A stretch of 39,751 nucleotides of DNA from NCBI GenBank assembly GCA_023399155.1, contig JAEWQP010000023.1, positions 1 to 39,751 of the forward strand, written 5' to 3'. Made by a program: the position numbers and the translations under genes. How positions within the stretch are numbered: position 1 is the first letter of the stretch; each line of letters begins with the position of its first letter. Below the pieces are notes generated by a model that was not told the DNA's origin, did no database searches, and worked only from the letters and a program-made list of their open reading frames with translations. This document shows, piece after piece, positions 16,722 to 23,822 of this stretch. This DNA comes from Verrucomicrobiota bacterium. Lineage in GTDB: Bacteria > Verrucomicrobiota > Verrucomicrobiia > Opitutales > Opitutaceae.

Positions 16722-16798
16722 TGGTGGGAGATCCGAGACTCGAACTCGGGACCTCTTGCGTGTCATGCAAGCGCTCTAACCAACTGAGCTAATCCCCC
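16722..16798 (-). tRNA. tRNA-Val (anticodon GAC)
   Basis: A 77-base cloverleaf with encoded CCA (16722-16724). The acceptor arms GGGGGAT and ATCTCCC pair with one G-T. The D arm has GCTC/GAGC around AGTTGGTTA, the anticodon stem is CTTGC/GCAAG with loop ATGACAC (anticodon GAC), and the T arm is CCGAG-TTCGAGT-CTCGG. It reads GUC/GUU valine codons. Its 3' end points toward the accessory stretch, the usual side for tRNA-targeted integration. Confidence 0.97.
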
Positions 16799-17025
16799 GG
16801 AACCATGCGTGCCTTCACCGGCCTCTCGGCCTGCGGCGGCTCGCGCGAAGGGGCCGATGAAAGATCAGGCGCCGGGTCTGGAGCAAGTCCGAATTTCATG
16901 CCTTCCATTCCCGGCAATTCGCGGTCGCCCGCCCCCTTGGCACTTGATCCGGGATTGCGCTTACCTGAAAACCGGCGCGATCCCGGCGCCGCTTCCGCCG
17001 ATCGCGACCCGCCGCGAAACCTCCC

Positions 17026-18690
17026 ATGCTCCAGTTCCTCCGCATCCGCAACCTGGCCCTGCTCGAGTCGATCGAACTCGAGTTCGAGCCGGGGTTCACC
17101 GCCGTGACCGGCGAGACGGGTGCGGGCAAGAGCATCCTCCTCGGCGCGCTCGGCCTGCTCTCCGGTGCACGCGCCGACCGCACGGTGATCCGGCAGGGAT
17201 CGGAGACGTGCGAGGTTGAGGCCGGCCTCCATTTCGCGGATCCCCGGCGCATCAACCACGCGCTCGAGCAGCTTGGCCTGCCCGCCTGCGAGGACGGCCT
17301 GCTCCTGCTCAAGCGCACGCTGCCCCGCGAGAGGGCGCCGCGCATCCAGGTCAACGGCAGCATGGCGACACTGGCCAACCTGCAGGCCCTGGGCGACCTC
17401 TGGATCGACTTCCACGGCCCGGGCGAGCCGAGGCGACTGCTCAGGACCGAGTGCCAGATCGAGCTGCTCGACCTCTTCGGGCAGCTCGCGCGCCAGTCCG
17501 CGGCGTATCGCTCCGAGTATGACACCTGGCGCGGGACGCTCGGCGACATCGACCGCCTCTCGCGCGAGACGCAGCTGGATGAGAACCAGCTCGATTTCCT
17601 GCGCGACCAGATCAAGCGCATCGACGAGGCCGACCTCGACCCCGAGGCGGTGGAGACACTCGAGCGCGACTACATCCGCCTCAACCGCGCACAGGAACTC
17701 GCCACCCTCACCGAACAGCTCTCGCTCGGGCTCACCGGCGACGACGGGAGCGTGCTGCGGCTCCTCGGCCCGCTCGTGCGCACCGCGCGCCAGCTCGCAT
17801 CCATCGACCCGTCGAGCCAGCCGCTCGTCTCGCGCCTCGAGTCACTCGCGGTCGAGGCCGAGGACCTGGGCCGCGAGTTCGCGTCGCTGGGCAGCGCGCT
17901 GGATTTCGACCCCGAGGCGGCCAACAGTATCCATGAGCGAATGACGGCCCTCCTCGAGTTGCGACGCAAATACGGCGTCGAGGCCGCCGCGATCCGCCGC
18001 GCGCGCGACGAGATGGCCCGCCGCATCGATGACCAGGGCGACATCGGGGGCACGCTCACGCGACTGCGCGCCGAGGCGGCGGAGCGTGAGAAGCGCTGCC
18101 GCGAACTGGCCAAGGAGCTGAGGCTCGCGCGCGAGATGGCCGGGAAGAGCTTCACGCAGCGCGCCGCGAAGGTGCTGGCGCAGCTCGGCTTCAAGAAGGC
18201 GGAGCTGCGCGTGGCCTTCAACAGCGAGAACGAGCTGCGTCCCTATGGCGATGCGCGCCCGGAGATGCTTTTTGCGCCCAATGTCGGCGAGGCGCCGATG
18301 CCCCTCGCCCGCATCGCCTCGAGCGGCGAACTCGCGCGTGTCATGCTCGCGCTCAAGACCGTGCTCGCGGAGGTCGACGACATCCCCGTGCTGGTGTTCG
18401 ACGAGGTCGACGCCAACGTGGGTGGCGAGATCGGCCGCGTGGTGGGCGAGAAGATGGCCGCCATCGCGCGCCGCCATCAGGTTTTCTGCGTGACGCACCT
18501 CCCGCAGGTGGCGGCCCTGGGTTCGCAGCATCTCGTGGTCGAGAAGGACCAGCGCGGCGACCGCGCCGTGGTGCATATCCGGGCGATCCACGGCGATCGC
18601 AAGGGTCGGATCGGCGAACTCGCGCGCATGCTCGGCGATCGCGCGGCAAAGTCCGCCCTCGCCCACGCCGAGGAATTGCTCTCGGGCTGA
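17026..18690 (+). CDS. recN: DNA repair protein RecN
   Basis: This is an SMC-like ATPase acting at DNA double-strand breaks. The 554-residue product is family length. Walker A is GETGAGKS at 29-36, following MLQFLRIRNLALLESIELEF. The middle is a long charged helical region with QLDENQLDFLRDQI, forming the coiled-coil arms. The C-terminal head has the ABC signature-like ARIASSGELARVMLALK (429-445), Walker B VLVFDEVDANVGGEIG near 456-471, and VTHLPQVAALG. It starts at ATG 17026; no neighbour shares its strand closely. Confidence 0.96.
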   Translation: MLQFLRIRNLALLESIELEFEPGFTAVTGETGAGKSILLGALGLLSGARADRTVIRQGSETCEVEAGLHFADPRRINHALEQLGLPACEDGLLLLKRTLPRERAPRIQVNGSMATLANLQALGDLWIDFHGPGEPRRLLRTECQIELLDLFGQLARQSAAYRSEYDTWRGTLGDIDRLSRETQLDENQLDFLRDQIKRIDEADLDPEAVETLERDYIRLNRAQELATLTEQLSLGLTGDDGSVLRLLGPLVRTARQLASIDPSSQPLVSRLESLAVEAEDLGREFASLGSALDFDPEAANSIHERMTALLELRRKYGVEAAAIRRARDEMARRIDDQGDIGGTLTRLRAEAAEREKRCRELAKELRLAREMAGKSFTQRAAKVLAQLGFKKAELRVAFNSENELRPYGDARPEMLFAPNVGEAPMPLARIASSGELARVMLALKTVLAEVDDIPVLVFDEVDANVGGEIGRVVGEKMAAIARRHQVFCVTHLPQVAALGSQHLVVEKDQRGDRAVVHIRAIHGDRKGRIGELARMLGDRAAKSALAHAEELLSG

Positions 18691-18800
18691 GCGGTCCCGG
18701 GGCACCGCCGCACGCGCCGAAAGGCGCCCGAGCCCTCTGGCAGGCGCATCGTTCCGACGAGGGCGGATCCGCGCCGTGCCGGCTTACCGCCGCGGGTCGA

Positions 18801-19169
18801 TCAGATCCCGAAGATCACCGGCTTGGCGTAGACGAGGTAGACCGCCGTGCCGGCGAGCACGACCGCAACAAGCGTGAGCACGCCAGCGATCGTGGAGCGA
18901 CGAAACGCCATGCCGGCCATGCCCGAGAGGAGCACCCACACGATCACCTTGCCCACCATCCAGCCCGTGAACTTAAGCGGGTTGGAGATGTTGTAGATCT
19001 TCATCGCGAGCCCGAAGCCGCCGACCAGCACCAAGAGGCTGAGCACGCCGGTGGTGATCATGATCGCCTTCTTGCGCTCCGGGCGCGGGTCGGCGCACGC
19101 GGAAATCACAAACGCGACGAGCAGGATGGCACTGAGGACGTGAGTGATCTGATAGACGAGCGGGCTCAT
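18801..19169 (-). CDS. Small integral membrane protein, four predicted helices
   Basis: The product has 122 residues from the ATG at 19169 (MSPLVYQITHVLSAILLVAF). Four hydrophobic segments lie at about 3-23, 35-56, 66-86 and 94-116. A short cytoplasmic-type loop DPRPERKKAI follows the first helix. No catalytic residues or known domain are seen. The open frame runs upstream to 19274, but that part crosses the terminator of the preceding RNA candidate and is Arg/Cys-rich, so it is excluded. The terminator 5' of the gene suggests it has its own promoter. Function unknown. Confidence 0.7.
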   Translation of the reverse strand: MSPLVYQITHVLSAILLVAFVISACADPRPERKKAIMITTGVLSLLVLVGGFGLAMKIYNISNPLKFTGWMVGKVIVWVLLSGMAGMAFRRSTIAGVLTLVAVVLAGTAVYLVYAKPVIFGI

Positions 19170-19210
19170 GAAAGCGCACGCTGAGCACCGGCCCCGGGGC
19201 GGACAACCGA

Positions 19211-19249
19211 AAAAACGAAGACGCCGGTCAGCGTGTGCCGACCGGCGCC
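19211..19249 (-). terminator. Strong intrinsic terminator ending the RNA candidate
   Basis: On the minus strand GGCGCCGGTC and GACCGGCG form an 8-bp GC-rich stem with a GGCACACGCT loop, followed by TCTTCGTTTTTT. It lies just upstream of the 18801-19169 gene, so it must end a transcript coming from further right. The nearest protein gene in that direction ends over 350 bases away. Confidence 0.85.
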
Positions 19250-19448
19250 TTGGATCGTGGAAAGTGAGTCGCACCCCACGTTGTGCCGTATGCCTACGGG
19301 CTCTTGGTCCTGATGTGTTACAGGTGGGAACCTCCTGACAGACCTTTGCTTTCCGGTGTGCGGCATAGCATCAGCCTGCCCGGGGCAGCTCCCTTGTGGA
19401 AAAAGTAGGCAAAGAGCGATTTGTTGGCACCTCGGACACTGCAGGGTG
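19212..19448 (-). ncRNA. Candidate structured non-coding RNA (family not identified; 6S-like only as a guess)
   Basis: The gap between two minus-strand genes carries a promoter-like pair and an intrinsic terminator on the same strand, with no ORF of protein-like composition between them. The predicted RNA is about 237 nt. It can form a nested set of stems: GTGCC (19426-19430) with GGCAC; TGCCTAC with GTAGGCA; CTGATG with CATCAG enclosing a CAGG/CCTG hairpin; a CTGCC/GGCAG hairpin in the 5' side strand; and a 3' CGTGG/CCACG hairpin before the terminator. The signatures of tmRNA, SRP RNA, RNase P and common riboswitches that I know were looked for and not found. A rod with a lateral hairpin resembles 6S RNA in outline only. 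Confidence 0.5.
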
Positions 19449-19455
19449 CGACCGG

Positions 19456-19483
19456 ACCGTACCTATCGACCTCGACCGGTCAA
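19456..19483 (-). promoter_or_regulatory. Promoter-like boxes for the RNA candidate
   Basis: On the minus strand TTGACC (19478-19483) is followed after 16 bases by TACGGT (19456-19461). Transcription would start near 19449. Confidence 0.4.
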
Positions 19484-19600
19484 ATCTGAAGATACGAATT
19501 GTCCACGACGCGGTGCGAGACGTCCTTTCTCGTTGGCGCCGCGCGTGATCCGCACGTTTCTCCGCGGCGTTTTTGTCGACGCGGCCCGTCTCACGAACGC

Positions 19601-20128
19601 CTAAAGCGGACCTGCCACCCGTTGCCGCCGGCGCACCCAATGACGCCGGAACCAACCGCGCGCCAGCCAGAGCGCAAGCAGCCCGTCGAGCGCGAGCGCC
19701 GGCCACACGACGGGACCCGGTCCGCAACGCCAGAACAGGACCGCCAGCCCGAGCGCCGCGAGCAGAATCGACGGTCCCACCACCAGGTCCGCGGCACTGC
19801 GCCCGCGTGCCAGCAGGGCGAAGGTCGCACCCGCGATCGCGAGGGCGCCACCGAGCGCGAGCGATACCATCTCGAGCCGTGCTCCCACATCGGCTCGCCC
19901 CTCGTCGGCCACCGCGCCGCCCATCACGCCGAAGAGCAGCTGGTTGAAGAGCCCGAATCCGAACGCCAGGGCGATGATCAGGCCGGGGCTGACGGGAAAC
20001 TGCCCCGCCGTACCCAGCGGAATGCGGCTGGCGAGCGCGCACCCCGAGCAGCAGAAACAATCCGCGCCCGGCTCGGCCTTGCGCACCGAAAAGGGCAACC
20101 CGCAGAAGCTGCACGTGACCCTCTGCAT
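19601..20128 (-). CDS. Membrane protein with N-terminal Cys-rich metal-binding domain (PF12156-like)
   Basis: The product has 175 residues. The N-terminus has C6-x2-C9 in CSFCGLPFSV and DCFCCSGCALA (C24, C26, C27, C30). This 'CxxCGLP...FCCxGC' arrangement is that of the putative metal-binding domain found at the start of CcoI/FixI-type copper ATPases. Here it is attached not to an ATPase but to four hydrophobic helices: about 47-72, 84-107, 114-132 and 140-158. An Arg-rich tail ends the protein. It follows the DUF2017-like gene by 7 bases, so it belongs to the proS-clpS transcript. A role in metal or respiratory-enzyme assembly is a guess. Confidence 0.75.
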   Translation of the reverse strand: MQRVTCSFCGLPFSVRKAEPGADCFCCSGCALASRIPLGTAGQFPVSPGLIIALAFGFGLFNQLLFGVMGGAVADEGRADVGARLEMVSLALGGALAIAGATFALLARGRSAADLVVGPSILLAALGLAVLFWRCGPGPVVWPALALDGLLALWLARGWFRRHWVRRRQRVAGPL

Positions 20129-20135
20129 CGCGCGC

Positions 20136-20579
20136 TCAGCTCAGGTGCTTGATGATGACTTCCTGAATACGCTCGAGGAACAGGAAGGCCTCGAACCCGA
20201 GGCGCTCGTCGCGCGTGATCGACTCGGGGTTGATCCTTTCCGTCGCGAGGGCGTCGTCGGCGATGCCCTTGAGCGCGGTCTGCCGCAGCTTGAGGCGCAC
20301 GGCCGCGGACGCACGCAGCACGGCGTCGGCATTCTCCTCGTTGAGCTCGATGCGCCCGGAGTCGAGAAACTCCCGGCCGAAGAGGCCGACCAGGCACTTG
20401 CAGTCGCTCACCTGGGTGTGGATCAACCCGTCGCGCCAGACGCTCTCGAGCTCCCGGTCCGCCTGGGCCATGTCCGCGGCGAAAGCCGTCTCGGTCTCCA
20501 GCCGGCTCAGCACCGGCTGGATGAAATCGAGCAGCGGCGCGACAACGCCGACGTTCAGCGTGACTTCAATGCTGCGCAT
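20136..20579 (-). CDS. DUF2017-like protein encoded beside clpS
   Basis: The 147-residue soluble, mostly helical protein has LLDFIQPVLSRLETE, ELESVWRDGLIHTQVSD, ASAAVRLKLRQTAL and a closing AFLFLERIQEVIIKHL. The helical layout, the 'R-L-x-L' segment near residue 95 and the 'LQE/IQE-x-L/I' ending resemble DUF2017 proteins, which in Actinobacteria are also encoded directly after clpS. That link comes from family knowledge and was not checked by alignment. Its ATG lies inside the clpS 3' end (14-base overlap), preceded by GAGAAGG, so translation is coupled. A role in ClpS-dependent protein turnover is suggested by context only. Confidence 0.72.
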   Translation of the reverse strand: MRSIEVTLNVGVVAPLLDFIQPVLSRLETETAFAADMAQADRELESVWRDGLIHTQVSDCKCLVGLFGREFLDSGRIELNEENADAVLRASAAVRLKLRQTALKGIADDALATERINPESITRDERLGFEAFLFLERIQEVIIKHLS

Positions 20580-20871
20580 CCTTCTCGAGTATGGCCGACA
20601 GATGCCATTCCTGCAGCGAGTAAACGTAGGCCTCGGCCTTCTCCCGCGCGCCCTTCCAGACCACCGACCGGCCCTTCTCGTGCGCCTCGATCATGTGGCG
20701 CTGTGCCGTGGCTTCGTCGAAACCGAACACGCGCTGGAAGACCAGCACCACATATGAGGCAAGGTTGACCGGGTCATTGAGGACAACGACGTTCCACTGG
20801 CCTTCCGGTGCGAGGACCGTTTCGGTGCTCTTCTCGAGGACGGTCTGGTTGCCGCTGGTAGGGCCGATCAT
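20566..20871 (-). CDS. clpS: ATP-dependent Clp protease adaptor ClpS
   Basis: ClpS delivers N-degron substrates to the ClpA/ClpC-ClpP protease. The 101-residue product has the usual flexible N-terminal arm, then NVVVLNDPVNLASYVV, the conserved substrate-pocket segment, VFGFDEATAQRHMIEAHEKG with the pocket helix, and AEAYVYSLQEWHLSAILE at the end. The ATG at 20871 overlaps the proS stop (ATGA), and the 3' end overlaps the next gene. A much longer open frame upstream is only the proS shadow. Confidence 0.95.
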   Translation of the reverse strand: MIGPTSGNQTVLEKSTETVLAPEGQWNVVVLNDPVNLASYVVLVFQRVFGFDEATAQRHMIEAHEKGRSVVWKGAREKAEAYVYSLQEWHLSAILEKDAQH

Positions 20872-22637
20872 GCGCGGGGTGCGGACGCGCGTTGCACGGC
20901 CTCGGCGAGGCGCGCCTCGGCCTCCGCCACCGGGACCTTGGTGAACTGCTTCTCCGTGCGCCACTTCAGCTCGACCATGCCCTCGTTGAGGCCGCGGCTG
21001 CTGACGGTGACGCGAAGCGGCACGCCGATGAGGTCGGCGTCCTTGAACTTCACGCCCGGGCGCTCCGCGCGGTCGTCGATCAACACCTCGGCCCCGGCGG
21101 CCTCGGCCGCGGCAGCGAGCTTCTTCGCCGTCTCCATCGCGGGCGCGAGCTGCGGGTCGAGCACACAGATGAGCACCTGGTAGGGCGCGACCGCCCACGG
21201 CCAGACGATGCCGTCGGCATCGTGGCACTGCTCGATCACGGCCTGCAGCGTACGGCTGATGCCGATACCATAGCAGCCCATGATCATGAAATGTTTCTCC
21301 TTCTTGTCGTCGGTGTAGACGGCGTTGAAGGCCTCGGAATACTTGGTGCCGAGCTTGAAGACGTGGCCGACCTCGATGCCGCGTGCGATCTTGAGCGGCT
21401 GCCCCGAGCGCGGGCAGGGCTCGCCCTCGCGCACGCGACGGAAGTCGCCGAATCGCGTGATCTCGAGGTCGCGGGCGACGTTGACCTGGCGCAGGTGGAA
21501 CCCGTCGCGATTGGCGCCCGTGGTGCCGTTGCCGATGAGACGGATCGCATGGTCGGCGAAGATGCCGGCGAGAGCCTTCGGGTTGCGGATCGTGCCCTTG
21601 ACAGCGCCCAGGCTGCCTGGCCGCGCGCCCATGATGGGCTCGATCTCCTCGGGCGTGGCCGGACGAAAGAGCCCGAACCCGAGCGCGCCGAGCTTGGCCT
21701 CCTCGAGTTCGTCGCAGCCGCGCAGGATCACGGCGAAGGGCTTGTCGTCGCCGATGAAGACCAGCGTCTTGAACTGCTGCTCGGCCGGCACGCCGTAGGG
21801 TGCCTGCTCCAGCGCCGCGATCGTCGCGACGCCGGGCGTGGCAAACTCCTCGACCGCGCCCGACGGCGCCGCATCCGCGAAGTCCTTCGGCACAAGGCCG
21901 CTGGTGGCTTTCTCGCGATTGGCGGCGTAGCCGCTCTCCTCGCAATAGACGACGTCGTCATCGCCGATCTCGGCGGGCACCATGAACTCGTGCGAGAAAC
22001 TGCCGCCCATCACGCCGGTGTCGGCCTCGACCGCGATGTAGCGCACACCCACGCGCGAGAAGAAGCGCCGGTAGGCGGCCTCCATCCTGCGGTAGCTCCC
22101 ATTGGCGGCCTCGTCGGTGGCGTCGAAGCTGTATCCGTCTTTCATGACGAACTCGCGCGCGCGCATCAGGCCGTAGCGGGGCCGGATCTCGTTGCGAAAC
22201 TTCGTCTGGATCTGGAAGAAATTGCGCGGCAGGTCGCGGTAGCTGGTGATCTCGGCCGCGACGGTGGGCGTGATGACCTCCTCGTGCGTCGGACCGAGCA
22301 CGTACTGGATCTCGCCGCCCTGCTTGGCGGAAGCCGAGGCGCTGCCGGCGGCGAACATCACCTCGCGCACGGCCTTCCAGCGCGGACCCTTCTGCCACAA
22401 CTCGACCGGGTGGATGTGCGGCATGAGCACCTCGATCGCGCCCGCCGCTTCCATTTCCTCGCGGCAGATCTGCTTCACCTTTTCGAGGACGCGCAGGCCG
22501 AGCGGCAGGAACGTATAGATGCCACCGCCGAGCTTGCGCACGAGACCGGCGCGCAGCAGGAGCTGATGGGAGGCGATCTCGGCCTCGGCCGGGCTTTCCT
22601 TGAGAGTGGGAATGTACGTGTGCGACCAGAGTTTCAT
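20868..22637 (-). CDS. proS: Prolyl-tRNA synthetase, bacterial type with insertion domain
   Basis: This enzyme charges tRNA-Pro. The 589-residue product begins MKLWSHTYIPTLKESPAEAE. It has class II motif 1 around GGGIYTFLPLGLRVLEKV, motif 2 in NFFQIQTKFRNEIRPRYGLMRAREFVMKDGYSF, the TGVMGGSFSHEFM segment, and motif 3 in MGCYGIGISRTLQAVIEQ. Between motifs 2 and 3 lies the editing (INS) domain, about residues 225-385, and the C-terminal anticodon-binding domain begins at PYQVLICVLD. The frame is open 69 codons upstream to 22844, but that part is Ser/Arg-rich and non-conserved. It is the first gene of a tightly overlapping operon with clpS and two further genes. Confidence 0.97.
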   Translation of the reverse strand: MKLWSHTYIPTLKESPAEAEIASHQLLLRAGLVRKLGGGIYTFLPLGLRVLEKVKQICREEMEAAGAIEVLMPHIHPVELWQKGPRWKAVREVMFAAGSASASAKQGGEIQYVLGPTHEEVITPTVAAEITSYRDLPRNFFQIQTKFRNEIRPRYGLMRAREFVMKDGYSFDATDEAANGSYRRMEAAYRRFFSRVGVRYIAVEADTGVMGGSFSHEFMVPAEIGDDDVVYCEESGYAANREKATSGLVPKDFADAAPSGAVEEFATPGVATIAALEQAPYGVPAEQQFKTLVFIGDDKPFAVILRGCDELEEAKLGALGFGLFRPATPEEIEPIMGARPGSLGAVKGTIRNPKALAGIFADHAIRLIGNGTTGANRDGFHLRQVNVARDLEITRFGDFRRVREGEPCPRSGQPLKIARGIEVGHVFKLGTKYSEAFNAVYTDDKKEKHFMIMGCYGIGISRTLQAVIEQCHDADGIVWPWAVAPYQVLICVLDPQLAPAMETAKKLAAAAEAAGAEVLIDDRAERPGVKFKDADLIGVPLRVTVSSRGLNEGMVELKWRTEKQFTKVPVAEAEARLAEAVQRASAPRA

Positions 22638-22954
22638 CCGCGAATGGAAAGGATCGGGTCTGCCAGCGCGCGAACCTACCCGCAAGGCGGATTTCCCGGC
22701 CGCCGGCTGGCCCCGGCTCGAGCTTCCCGGATCGGACGCTCGGCATTGGCTCCGCGCCTGTCGTGAAGCGGCCGTTCCCACGCTGCTCGGACGCACGCGG
22801 CCATTCAGGCGCGCGAGCGAGCCGGCTGCGTGCGATCCCGCCATTCCTCGGCAGGTCCGGATCGGAGACGTCCGAAGGAGCCGGGGCGCGAACTGGCGAA
22901 GAGTAGGATTGAAGATCCGCGGCCGCCGTCCTCTATGCTTCCAATTACGCCCTG
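22638..22954. other. Intergenic region between divergent genes
   Basis: This 317-base gap must hold the promoters of proS (minus) and of the hypothetical gene at 22955 (plus). I see no convincing -35/-10 pair, no operator-like palindrome and no riboswitch or T-box signature. Confidence 0.4.
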
Positions 22955-23602
22955 ATGGAACACGACGCCAACCCGCCGCCCACGGCCGCCAGGAAGCCCT
23001 GGCCCATGCGCTGGATCCTGCTGGTCATCCTCGTCTACGTGGTCGGCTACACGTTCATCAACATCGCCTACCGCAAGCCGTCGGGCTCGGCGCACGAACC
23101 GTTCGCCGAGGCGCGCCAGCGCGAGTTGCGCACGATACCAACCACGATGCAGGGGTGGACGCGATTGTCCGGCACGTTCACCGAGGCGATCCCGGTGTTC
23201 GAGCCTGCCACGATCTCCGCCGAGGCGCTCCCCCAGCCGCTCGACCAGCACCTGCCCCGCGAGCTCCCGATGATCATGCCGGGGCAACCGGCCTTGCACC
23301 CGGCGGCCATCACGCTGAAGGCACCTGCGCGCGTCGCGGCGGCCGATGCGCTGCTCCTGCACCTTGAATTCCCCCAGGACGCGTCCGTTCCTGCCTTCGG
23401 CGAGATCCTCGCCTACATCAAGGACCAGCGCCTCTATGTCTTCATCCAGGACCAACGCCACGTCGCTCGCGACGCGCAGCCCACGCCCGCGGCTTCGCCA
23501 CTCGCGATCGCGCTGCGTCCGGCGACGTTGACTCCAGGCACCTGGCAAGCCACCGCCTTCACGGCGTCGCAGGCGGTCACCTGGAGCTTCACGGTCGAGT
23601 GA
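22955..23602 (+). CDS. Hypothetical membrane-anchored protein
   Basis: The product has 215 residues. A Pro-rich start is followed by a single hydrophobic helix at about 19-39 (WILLVILVYVVGYTFINIAY), giving a membrane-anchored protein with most of the chain probably outside the cytoplasm. The outer part contains MQGWTRLSGTFTEAIPVFEP, LPQPLDQHLPRELPMIMPGQP and ITLKAPARVAAADALLLHLEF, and ends in a beta-like TPGTWQATAFTASQAVTWSF. No known domain is recognised. It is divergent from proS, with 220 bases before argA on the same strand. Confidence 0.65.
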   Translation: MEHDANPPPTAARKPWPMRWILLVILVYVVGYTFINIAYRKPSGSAHEPFAEARQRELRTIPTTMQGWTRLSGTFTEAIPVFEPATISAEALPQPLDQHLPRELPMIMPGQPALHPAAITLKAPARVAAADALLLHLEFPQDASVPAFGEILAYIKDQRLYVFIQDQRHVARDAQPTPAASPLAIALRPATLTPGTWQATAFTASQAVTWSFTVE

Positions 23603-23822
23603 GTGAGCCCGGCCGTACTCTTGGGTCTCGCAGCACCGCTTCCGCGGGTCCGCCACCGGCTGCAAGCGGCTGTCACGCCAGACTCATTTCACGCAGGCCG
23701 CGGCGTGTTGCAGGCGCCTGGGTCCATCGACTTGAGTTAAGCCCAGCGCATCCCTCCCCCGCACTTTTCCATAGCCGCACCGGCAAAACGCGAGTACCAG
23801 TCTCCACGTCGCCACCACACCC

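Noticed and set aside
19281..19420. Plus-strand reading of the RNA candidate as a T-box (GGTGGGAACC) or 6S RNA (GGTCCTGATGTGTTA)
   Set aside because: The T-box core is only partly matched, no aminoacyl-tRNA synthetase or amino-acid gene follows on the plus strand, and promoter and terminator point to the minus strand.
20892..22766. Long plus-strand open frame (624 codons) opposite proS
   Set aside because: Antisense shadow caused by high GC at third positions; the opposite strand is a clear prolyl-tRNA synthetase.
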